Source: Eleusine coracana subsp. coracana (lineage: Eukaryota > Streptophyta > Magnoliopsida > Poales > Poaceae). From it: 64,000 nucleotides of DNA. The position numbers were made by a program, and so were the translations under genes. Under the pieces are notes generated by a model. That model was not told the DNA's origin. It searched no databases and was given only the letters and a program-made list of their open reading frames with translations. Positions 54,925-64,000 of this stretch are shown in pieces. The DNA lies in NCBI GenBank assembly GCA_032690845.1, contig CM064426.1, forward strand, positions 72,156,403 to 72,220,402. Direction: 5' to 3'. Every line of letters starts with the position of its first letter. Within the stretch, counting starts at the first letter, position 1.

Positions 54925-56950
54925 CACTATTATAGAATAGACATTTAGTGACGGTTATCTAAAGGCTTTAGCAATACAAATCATGTTCGTCTCAACTTTT
55001 ACGTCTCTAAATGTCAGGATACAGAGACGGTTAAATATTCGAACGCTAAATCTAGAGCTATACAGATGTCTCTAAATCCCTATACCTAACTCTTTCTAGG
55101 GACGAAACTAATTCCCATCCCTAAACCTGGTTCTGAATAAATAAGAGAAAAGTTAGGATTGACCGGCCCGGCCCGGCCCCGTGGAGCCTAAATCCACCGT
55201 TGCCGCGGGGGAGGCCGTCGATGGAGAGCTCGGCAATTGGGAGGCGCGCATCAATCATCGGTAGAGGGCGGAGAGGGGGGGGGGGGGGGGTGCGTCGGAA
55301 GCCACCACTGACAGCTGAGAGGAAGCCAAGGACGTCGGATCCGGTGAGCTCGGAGGTCGCCGTCGCCAGATCCAGCAAGATCGAGGGCCTCCGCCGCCAG
55401 ATCTAACGAACTCGAGTGCTGCCGCCGCCGGCTGTGCGGAGGAAGGGCTTTGCCGCCGCTAGATCTGAGAGGGAGAAGGTCGTGGTTGAGCCCGCCATCG
55501 CTAGATCTGAGGAGAGAAGGTGAAGGAGGAGAAAGGGAGGGGAGGCAACGGCCACGAGAGGAGGAGGGAGGCGGGCGGCACGAGGGGGAGGATGAGGATG
55601 CGGGTGGCGCAAGTGGAAGAAGGAGGGAGGCGAGTGGCGCGAGAGGAGGTGGAGGCGGGCGGCACAAGGGGGAGGAGGTGGAGGCGGCAGCGCAAGAGGG
55701 TGGAGGACGAGGCAGGCGGCACGAGAGGACGGAGGAGGGAGGCGGCGGCATGAGGTGGAGGAGGACAAGGCGCGGCATGAGAGGAAGGAGGAGGGAGGCG
55801 GGCGGCGCAAGGGGGAGGAGGTGGAGGCGGCGACGCGAGGGGGAGGAGGAGGGAGGCGGGCGGCACGAGAGGAAGGAGGAGGGAGGCGGGCGGCGCGAGG
55901 GGGAGGAGGACGAGGCAGGCGGCACGAGAGGAAGGAGGAGGGAGGTGAGCGGCGCAAGGGGAGGAAGTTGGAGGCGGTAGGATAAGGGGGAGGGGACGGG
56001 AGGAGGTGGAGGCCTCGACATGAGGGGGAGGAGGACGAGGCGGGCGGCACGAGAGGAAGGAGGAGGGAGGCGGGCAGCGCTGGGGGGAGGACGACGAGGC
56101 GGGTGGCATGAGAGGAAGGAGGAGGGAGGCGGGCGGCATAAGGGGGAGGAGGTGGAGGTGGCGGCGCGAGGGGGAGGAGGTCGAGACGGGCAGCACGAGA
56201 GGAAGGAGGAGGGAGGCAGGCGGCATGAGGGGGAGGAGGATGAGGCGGGTGGTACGAGAGGAAGGAGGAGGGAGGAGGGTGGCGCAATGGGGAGGAGGTG
56301 GAGGCGGCGGCGCGAGGGGGAGGAAGACGAGGCGGGCAGCACGAGGGGGAGGAGGACAAGGCGGGCGGCACGAGAAGAAGGAGGAGGGAGGAGGGTGGCA
56401 CAAGAGGAGGTGGAGGCGAGTGGCGGCGGGTTAGGGGAGTCGCTTTTATATCGGCCGACTAGGGTAAAGAAAAAACGGTAAGAAAAAAACATGGCTAAGA
56501 TTCTAACCTGGGCGTCTTCGCTCGCGCTCTACACATACTTTTTTCTAGTGCACCACCAAGACACTTGATACTAGTACTCGTCACTATATGGTTATGTAAT
56601 AGAGACGGGGAATTAAAATCGCATCACTACAACTAAATCTTGTCTCTAACTCTCTATAGCTTTGATCTTTAGGGACGGGAATGTAAAACCCCGTTACCGC
56701 TGTAAAAACCTGTCATTAAATGCTTTAAATAATAGTGACAGGTATTCGAAATCCCGTCTCTAACCTAAAACTTAGTCTCTATAGCTTGAAGATATAGACA
56801 CAAATTTTTTATACACGTCACTAAATCACTTACTACAGATGACTTTCTACCCAATCATCATTATAAGTGTCGTTCAATCAAATAGGCATGAAGGCATGAC
56901 ACGCTTCTAGAAACGCGTCTCTATAAGATAGAAGCGTGTCTCTATAAGTG
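54925..56950. mobile_element. CACTA-like non-autonomous element with a minisatellite core
   Basis: The left end CACTATTATAGAATAGACAT and right end, inverted, CACTTATAGAGACACGCTTC resemble CACTA termini. Short AGAGACGG / GTCTCTAAAT motifs are scattered in both orientations over several hundred bases at each end, as in the subterminal regions of CACTA elements. The flanking triplets (CCT and AAC) do not match, so the true borders or the class remain uncertain. No transposase. Confidence 0.5.
55555..56430. repeat. purine-rich GGAGG minisatellite, ~0.9 kb
   Basis: Irregular tandem units built from GAGAGGAAGGAGGAGGGAGG, CGGGCGGCACGAG and GGGGGAGGAGGTGGAGGCGG. The plus strand is almost wholly purine plus scattered C. 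Codon-like periodicity leaves long serine/proline/leucine frames open on the minus strand (up to 413 codons), which are composition artefacts. Confidence 0.85.
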
Positions 56951-57611
56951 AACTAGTAACATGACTATTTTATCAGTCTCTAAACTCAGCTCATCAAATC
57001 CCTGTTTTTGTGGTAGTGGCTTGTGGCAGCGTAGACACACAATCTCGCTAGACACCTCTTCACATGTGCGCGGCAAGCGGTGACTGCGGCGAGGGCAGCC
57101 ATGTGAGTACCGACCACCCCTCGGGCCAGCAACATTGAATCCCAAACGGACGACTGGATCGAAGCGTTCGGCGAACGTGCTCCGAAGTCTGCGTGGGTCG
57201 AGCGTGACCAACCAAAATAGCCCAGCCCGGTTGTTGATGAGGCCCGATGAACTGAAATTGCTTGGCGAGAAATCACGGCCCACCTGACCTGAAGGCCTAC
57301 TAATAAGAACAAGAGACCGGTAGGTCTCGGAATGAACGGTCTCTGTTACATCATTCTACGTGTGGACTTATTTGTATGATCATATCATAAGATAATATAT
57401 TACGAGCTATAGTTCACCCACATAACCAAAAAAAAAAATATGACACCAGAACTGCAGTACTCGAGAGCAATCAGAGAGTATGTATCTATTTAGACATGCA
57501 AATTCGAGACATATAGTGATATAGATGGACAAACTGATCGATGCAGATTTAAGTAAAATTAACCCTATGAGATGATGACTTTCGTCCTATGCAGCCCCGT
57601 TCCTTCTCGTC
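56951..57611. other. intergenic, no gene recognised
   Basis: A GC-richer part (57030-57300) has minus-strand frames of about 110 codons without a domain. Confidence 0.4.
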
Positions 57612-57710
57612 GCCTTCAATTTCGCCGGGCTCACGGTGCTCTCATCATCACGCTCCATCGTGATCCAGACCTTCTCGTCGGACGGCAGCACATGGAGCCC
57701 CTCCACACAG
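57612..57710 (+). pseudogene. F-box gene fragment
   Basis: About 100 bp (TTCAATTTCGCCGGGCTCAC through GACGGCAGCACATGGAGCCC) match the middle of the F-box gene downstream (about 58560-58640). No start or further coding part is nearby; it is a relic of a duplicate. Confidence 0.7.
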
Positions 57711-57923
57711 ATTTCACAGCATAGATTTCTCTACTATCTATTCAATTTATTATTAAGGATGAAACGTGCAGCAAATTAACATCCTCAGCAGCAATTACAC
57801 GATCAAAAAGAAGCAAGTATCTTCTTGCTCAATTCGTATCGTACGCGGATCCGTGGACTTTGATCATCTATATATACTGTTATATACCGGAACGGAAAGC
57901 GCTTGATTGCACGCACTGGCGAT

Positions 57924-59290
57924 ATGCCGCCGCCACGGAAACGCCCCCGCGAGTTGGAGGCAGAGGTCTGCACGCTTCCATCCGACCTTCTCCTCGAGAT
58001 CATCGCGCGCTCGGACGTCGTCACGCTCGTCCGCTTCGCCTCCTCCTGCAAACCGCTGCGCCGCGACATCCTTGCGCCGGCGTTCATCCGCCGCGTGTCC
58101 CACGGATCCATAATCCCGTGCCGCCTGCTCGGTTTCTTCAGCCTCAACCTCAACTACAGCGTCAGAACCGCGCCATGGCAACCGCCGTCCTTCTCGCTGG
58201 CGCACCCGTCGACACCCGCGGCGGCCTCGCTCTCCGATGACCACATCACGCCGTTCCTCACCATCGCCGACGACGCCAGCCGCCTCGCGTGCCGCGCTTA
58301 CAATCTGGTCACTCCCCTGACCTCGCGGCACGGCCTCGCAGTGTTCCTCGGCGGCATGGGCATGTATCATCGCGGAATCGAAATCGAGCTGTGCGTGTAC
58401 GATCCCATGGTCACCGACACAACCAAGCAGTGCAGGTTCCTACCCGGTCCGCCACCAGCCATCAGCCAAATCCGTGGACACGCCTATTTCTACGACAAGT
58501 TCGTCTTGCTCACGCCCGCGGACGACGTTACCAGCGGCTGCTCATTCCTCCTCCACGCCTTCGATTTCACCAGGCTCAACGAGTCCTCACGCTCCGTCAT
58601 GGTCCGGACCTTCTCGTCGGACGGCAGCGCATGGAGCCCCGCCACACTGGTCAACCAGTCGCCGCCTCCGGACCGGCGCTTCTCCAATCACCCAAACGGC
58701 AGCGCCGTCGTCGTCTCCGGTGGCTTTATCTACTGGCTAATGTACGAGACCAGGGGGAAGGGCTACTGCATCTTCACCTACAATGTCGTCATGGCGAAGG
58801 GTGAGTGGATCGAGCTTCCATCTGAGGTGATCTCGGCCAGCAAAGGCAGCTATCATAAGCTCCACCTGACATCGTCCTCGCCATCGACGAACGGGAGGCT
58901 GTGCTTGATCGAGGCGCACAGGCTAAGGTCTCCATTTGGCTTCTGCTACTGCCGCTGCCCGGGGGAGGAGCTGCGACCGGTTGGGAATGGGAACAGCACG
59001 CGGTGATCGACGCCGAGAGGACTGTGCACTCTATAGCCGAAGCGCGTCAGCTCAGCCCGTTCCATAGCGACTGGCCTACACAGTTTGGCTTCATTAGCTC
59101 TTGGGCGAGCAGCGGTGCGGTCTTCCTACTGCCCTTCCAGAACTGTAACGTACTTTCCAATACTGATTATGGGGATGGCATTCTTCTTGACTTGGAAACC
59201 AAAGAGATGCGTGCGGTTAACAAGAAGAGGGACACATTCATGTACGAGGTCGACCTGGCCTCGCGGCTCTTAGCCATGAAAACCTTCTAG
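57924..59290 (+). pseudogene. F-box protein gene 1, single frameshift
   Basis: From the ATG at 57924 the frame encodes an N-terminal F-box (LPSDLLLEIIARSDVVTLVR, then FASSCKPLRRDI). A long C-terminal domain of the grass F-box/DUF1618-like type follows (ELCVYDPMVTD, YFYDKFVLLTP, GYCIFTYNVV). At about 58920-58926 (CTAAGG context) the frame breaks. It would run out at 59006, whereas the next frame continues the family sequence (KVSIWLLLLPLP to LETKEMRAVNKK) to a TAG at 59288-59290. The total of 1367 nt is one base short of 456 codons, so a one-base deletion is the simplest cause. F-box proteins recruit substrates to SCF ubiquitin ligases (family knowledge). The truncated 360-residue product still holds the F-box and could be partly active. 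An intron is unlikely, as no fitting GT-AG pair is seen. Confidence 0.75.
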
Positions 59291-61979
59291 TCTTTTTTAT
59301 TATTATTATTTTGAGGACCCTTCTAGTCTTATTTTTTTTATCGAGTAATAATACACTAAAGTTACTTAGTCACATGTTTGGTCGGGCTGCAACCATGAAG
59401 AAAAAATGATTCTTTAAAAGTATCATGCGCTCTCTGCTCCTCTCTAAATTAGGTGCGCACAAGTTTTTTCATGTTCGTTCATATGTTTGTAAAAACAAAA
59501 CAAAACAAATTAATCCTAGAGTCTCCACTTGTTTGCCTAGCTGGTGGTTGAGGCAGCGTTGGGCAAGCTCGGCGTGTCAACGATAAAAATTGCAGGAAGA
59601 GCTTCAGCGACATGTTCTCCAACTAGACATTTTGGATCACCCGCTTTATGACATGAAAGTTATGTAGTTGCCAATAGTCAGAGAGTAAAGTTCCACATTT
59701 CAATTTAGGTATAGTAAAGCTATTATTTGCTGTACATTTTATTTTTAACACACTATTTGTTAGTGTGATTGTGGGTAATTTTCTTTGGTTTAGAAAAAAA
59801 AATAGACTTTTGTTGCACCAAGATTGTAATGTGATACCTGGGGACAACGTAAATTATATGGTTACAGCTAATGCTCATGTTAGTTGTTGCAGTGAAAGTT
59901 GAGAATGATTAGATAGATTCATATTTTAGTTGTTTTATGGTAATTGTTGCCCACAAGGAAAACTAGATCACTAAAAACTATATTCTCATAGTAATATAAG
60001 CTAATCTCCTCTGTCGATTTAAGCTAGCTGATCATTAGTCGATCCTGGTGTAGTTAATTCTGGAACATAGGTCCATCATGTACCATGAATCCCTATACTA
60101 TTTCACTTTTAAACATATCTAATGTTGTGTTTTGCAATGTAATAAAAATATATATTATATTATATCTATAAAAAATATGCATATATATATAGTTTATTAT
60201 GTTTTATTAAAGCCTGTAACAACGTAGGGATACTTTGCTAGTGTCCATATTATTTAAGCAAATTGTACTTGTTCTCCTTCCTTCAAAATTACAGATATTA
60301 CATGCTCTTTTTTTATTCACTGTCTATTAGAGCTGCGGGTCTCAATTTGAATATGGTCGGTGTGATTTATTAAAAAAAAAAATCCAATCAACTCTTATTT
60401 CAGATCTATGACCTAAGGTAGTCTTCACATGAGGTGAGAGGGGTGGTGAAGTATAAATGAATTATTCGCCCTTCTCTATCAACTTATTAAATCTTAGGTT
60501 GCAACTCAGCGTGCATAGTAACTTAATACATGTGTTTGTGCAATAATAAGCTTTCAGTTTGTAGCTCATTTTAACACTCTTTCTTATAAAGTAGTTCCAA
60601 CCTGTCATTTTCATAAGTTCTAGTCTAGTTGTCATAATACAGTAACAAGAGTTCTTGAACTCCAACTACACAAGGTATTTCAAGCAATTTCTGGCAATTA
60701 AACATATATAGACATATCATCTTGATATTTGGTCTGAAGAATTTTTTTTTATTAGGAAGCCTTTGATCATCTGACCTTTGGCATATGCCACCATTTCCCT
60801 TTTTTTTTAATTAAAAGTTTAGTTTATTGTCATAGGCCCTTATTTCCTTTATTTTTTTCCTTGAATAAAAAGTTTGGTTTATTGTCAAAAATGTTGTCTT
60901 TCAACGACAATATGAAATCAGAAATACAAAACAACAAATTGAAAATAAAAAAAACTGACTTATAAATGCCTCTATTTTATTGTCTGTTAATCATATGACT
61001 TGTACTTCACTTTGCAAGGCACAGATGCATGTTATGTGGCATAACAATGATCCTCCAACATATATCTCTTCTCTACAATCTATTAATTTAGGTATGGTTG
61101 TCTATACAATTTTTTCGTGTCCACTTGGTTGAAAATTTGTGTACCATTTATAAATTTTATCTTCTTCCGTCAGATCTTTTCCTCGGTAAGTCACATAATC
61201 GGACTCGATGGAACTAGTCGACTGGGCTTCCGCTAACTAATGGGCTTCTCAACTTGGAATGAGTGGGTTTCTGCTAATTAATAGGCCAGACCTACCCAAC
61301 AGGCCGATAAACACCCTGCAGCAGAAAGCCTTTCCGTTTCCGTGTGCCTATCTCTGGAAACAAGCCATCAAGAAATTAAGACTAAAAAGGTGGAAAGAAA
61401 TATCGGATACTTTTGATGAGAACTAAAAATGTAGAACAGAAAAGAGGAGAAACTCCACCAAACAAATGTTGTGTTGTGTCCCTCATAGTGTCTGCCTTGC
61501 CGTCGGTCACATTCATTCAGCCACGACACTTGCTCGAAGCTCGTTATTTCCACTTTTGTGCGGTAAAACAGCGACATGAAATGCCAAGAGTGTAAAGCGT
61601 ACAAGTTCAAACTTTCAGATTCATCAGTGTAAAGCATCAGAGCAAGCTGTTTAGGACTCAGGTCCGCAAAGAGACAAAGTAAAAAGTTAAGATGAATTGT
61701 GAACAACAAACGTTTCAATCAGAAACAAAATTTGTTGACATTTAAAGCTACTATTGATTAATGATAATATGTACTACTGCTGAGAGGCCAGTTAGTTTGT
61801 CCTTTTACATGGACATGAAATGCCAAGATTCAGCATGCCTGAAATGACATAGATGTGTTGCAACTTCAGAACTGCAGTTTCAGAGTACAATGCGCAGAGT
61901 TCCAATTGAGAACGGTACTGAATCGTGAGGAAATAAAACGCACTGCAATCGAACACCAGCATTTCTCAGCTCTACTGTA
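59291..61979. other. 2.7 kb AT-rich intergenic
   Basis: No gene, domain or complete repeat recognised. T-runs and A-runs are frequent. The frames at 60462-60665 and 61368-61718 lack domains and have AT-rich, non-coding composition. Confidence 0.5.
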
Positions 61980-62280
61980 CACTACAGGAAAACCGTCGTT
62001 TGCTAAATGTCCATATCTTTGCCGAGTGTAAATTATCGGCATTCGACAAACAGGCCGTTTGTCGAGTGTCGCCATAGAGACACTCGGTAAAAATAAAACA
62101 ACCCAACTTTGTCGAGTGCCCGACCATGTGGCACTCGGCATAATTGGCCCTTTGCCGAGTGCGAGTCCACGTGGCACTCGGTAAACAGCCTCGTCGTCAA
62201 AAAGTTAGCCGGATGTCAACTGTTGGTAATATTTTGTCGAGTGCCAGTGATAGATACTCGGTAAAATATTTTTTTTTTCA
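61980..62280. mobile_element. CACTA element end with subterminal repeats
   Basis: Starts CACTACAGGAAAACCG, the classic CACTA terminus. At least eight copies of the YTTTGCCGAGTG / CACTCGGYAAA motif in both orientations follow over 260 bp. No second terminus or transposase is seen to the right, so this is a truncated or solo end. Confidence 0.8.
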
Positions 62281-62991
62281 CACTTTGCCCAACATTTTTT
62301 TATTGAGACCATAGACTATTGATGGTACATGATTGTGAAATTTGGTATATTTCGTGATATGTTTGCTATATTTATTTATTTGCATTAATTGTATTTTCTT
62401 GTGAAAAATCAAATTTGAATTAGGAGTGTTTTGAATTATGGAATAAAGAGAATAGAAAATTGATATTCATGTTAATTAACGGAACTACGGTTGCATCAAT
62501 ATTTGCAATGTCTGTAAAATGTTCAGACAAGCTTATGCTAAATAGAAAGTGAAGGTCGTCCCATCCTCTAACATGGTCATGTGTAGACGCCCGCAGCAGC
62601 GCGGACACTCGGCTAGTAACATTTTAAAATAAACGTTCTGGATATTGGAACAAAAGTTCGGTGGGTGGGTCCTCCTGGAGCTGTGCGGCGCGCCAAAGGC
62701 GTGGTGTGGTTACTCTGCGACGCCGCCCCGGTACGCGTTCTCGGCTCCAACCTGTGCTCCTCCTCGTCTGACGCCGTGGCCCTTTCTGCGTGCGTGCCCG
62801 GTGTCGAAATTCTGATAGTCGCGTGAATCGGGCGTCGATTCCTGCGAGGCACGCGAATATTCTGAAAATATCTCCCTTCCCGGAGAAACGGCACGGACGA
62901 AGATAGCAGCCGTGCGCGGTACGGAAATATAGGACTCCGCCAATCGATAAGTCCTCTCCCGGATAGATCCGTGTTCATTGCTCTACGCGCG
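62281..62991. other. intergenic and upstream region of F-box gene 2
   Basis: AT-rich to about 62600, possibly the interior of the CACTA remnant, then GC-rich. No TATA element stands out. Confidence 0.4.
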
Positions 62992-64000
62992 ATGTCGCCG
63001 CCGCCGGAGACCATGCGGGGTTGCCCGCTCCCATCGGAACTCCTCCTCGACATCATCGCGCGCACGGACCTCCTCACCCTGATCCGCTGCGCCGCCTCCA
63101 GCAAGCCGCTCCGCCGCGACATCCTGGGCCGGGCCTTCGTCCGCCGACGCCATCGTCACGCGCGTCGTCGGCTTCCTCAACCTCAACCACAAGTCCGAGA
63201 CCCTCCCATGGCCGCCGCCGTCCTTCCTCACCCTGCTGCCGGCACCGTCGTCCCCCTTCTCCGACGAGACGACCCACGTCGCGCCGCCGCAGCCGCTGAT
63301 GGTCACGTCGCGCCGCGGCATGACCGGCGCCGAGGACCTCACCGGGTACGTGCCCCTGACGTCGCGCGACGGGCTGGTGCTGCTCGGCCGTATGTGCTGG
63401 ATCCGGCGGCAGCACGACCTGTGCGTGTACGACCCGATCTCCGGCGGCGCCTGCACGTTCCTCCCCGGGCTCCCCGACCAGAGCCGCCACTCCGACGCGC
63501 GCTACTACAAGCACGTCCTCCTCACCCCCGCCGCCGACGGCGTCCTCACCGCCCGCTTCGTCGTCCTCACCTTCGATTTCGTCGCGCTCGTCAAGGGCTT
63601 GCGCTCCATCACTGTCCGCACCTTATCCTCCTCATCATCCTCATCAGAGGAGGAGGATGACAGCACCAGCAAATGGGCATGGAGCACCGCCACTGTTGCA
63701 ATTACCCCTTCTCGGCCGTCACGGTTCCCAAACCAGATGCCGACCGGAAACGCCGTGACGGTCCGCGGCGTGGTCCACTGGCTGCTGCGCCAGGTGTACG
63801 ACGACGACTGCTGCATCTTCACCTACAACGCCGTCACCCACGCACCCGACGGGTGGATCGAGGTCCCACCCGAATGCCGCGCCTCTTCTCAGCTCCACTT
63901 AGCATCTTCACCGCCCAGCACGAACAACAACGACGGGATGAGTAGTAGTGGTAGGCTGAGCCTGATCATGGAGGCGGCGGACCACCGCAGCATATCCTTC
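62992..64000 (+). pseudogene. F-box protein gene 2, frameshifted, cut by the window end
   Basis: The ATG at 62992 opens an F-box closely like that of gene 1 (LPSELLLDIIARTDLLTLIR, then CAASSKPLRRDI). At about 63139-63147 the frame breaks. From ADAIVTRVVGFLNLNHKSET onward the family domain runs on in another frame without a stop to the window end (through DLCVYDPISGG, YYKHVLLTPAAD, CCIFTYNAVTH and GRLSLIMEAADHR). Compared with gene 1, about five bases seem lost in a CGCCG-rich run. A second in-frame ATG at 63013 is possible. It is related to gene 1 but clearly diverged, with an acidic serine-rich insert (SSSSSSEEEDD) of its own. Confidence 0.7.

Noticed and set aside
55251..56492. 413-codon and two other ~300-codon minus-strand frames
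   Set aside because: They lie over the GGAGG minisatellite; serine/proline/leucine repeats arise from repeat periodicity and no start, domain or splice context supports a gene.
54922..56953. 3-bp target duplication proving a CACTA insertion
   Set aside because: The flanking triplets CCT and AAC differ; the class call rests only on ends and subterminal motifs.
58915..58930. Intron instead of frameshift in F-box gene 1
   Set aside because: The two frames meet directly and the total is exactly one base short; no GT-AG pair gives a better join.
62613..63122. 169-codon minus-strand frame
   Set aside because: Overlaps the start of F-box gene 2 on the opposite strand and is arginine/serine-rich with no domain.

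Overview
This is nuclear DNA from a grass (Poaceae). The coding exons are GC-rich with GT-AG introns, and the intergenic space is packed with small hAT, Mutator-like, Tourist, Stowaway and CACTA elements. One CACTA end carries TTTGCCGAGTG-type subterminal repeats, a type I associate with panicoid grasses (inference). No species is assigned, and no tRNA, rRNA or CRISPR array was seen.

Left part (1-18 kb). A possible gene end lies at the window edge, followed by a 467-bp MULE-type element (1368-1834). A small single-span membrane protein gene (4860-5144, minus strand) follows; its upstream region is present as three tandem units of about 1.05-1.1 kb. The first unit is split by a 4.1-kb Mutator-like element (5461-9564) with 144-bp terminal inverted repeats. 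It carries a six-exon FAR1/FHY3-type transposase gene, complete except for one in-frame TGA. The two neighbouring units keep the uninterrupted target site. Further right are a 5'-truncated LINE, a 36-codon ORF for a hydrophobic microprotein (16123-16233), and two hAT elements side by side that share one target-site sequence.

Central part (18-30 kb). Two intact, probably single-copy genes lie in tandem on the plus strand. The first is a 14-coding-exon DONSON homologue (replication fork protection, 623 aa). The second is a 6-exon AMEIOTIC1/SWI1/DYAD-family gene (meiotic entry and cohesion, 854 aa) whose second intron is internally duplicated and carries a MITE.

Repeat-rich part (30-41 kb). Several hAT elements with clear 8-bp target duplications are followed by a LINE 3' end. 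Next comes a 6.1-kb TG...CA-bounded element, into which a 2.17-kb copia-type retroelement with gag but no pol (TR-GAG type) has inserted.

Right part (41-64 kb). Three related minus-strand genes for four-span membrane proteins with mostly acidic tails lie at 43.3, 45.6 and 50.1 kb. The last is intact; the other two each differ by a single-base frameshift. Between them are a carotenoid-dioxygenase-like fragment, a hAT element that carries a core promoter, and a NAC gene lacking its first exon. A CACTA-like element holds a 0.9-kb purine-rich minisatellite. Two related F-box genes follow (57.9-59.3 kb and 63.0 kb to the window end), each broken by a small indel, with an F-box fragment upstream.

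DONSON and AM1 read cleanly over about 4.4 kb of coding sequence. The breaks elsewhere may therefore be real decay of recently duplicated genes, although three of the four frameshifts are single-base changes that should be checked against reads.
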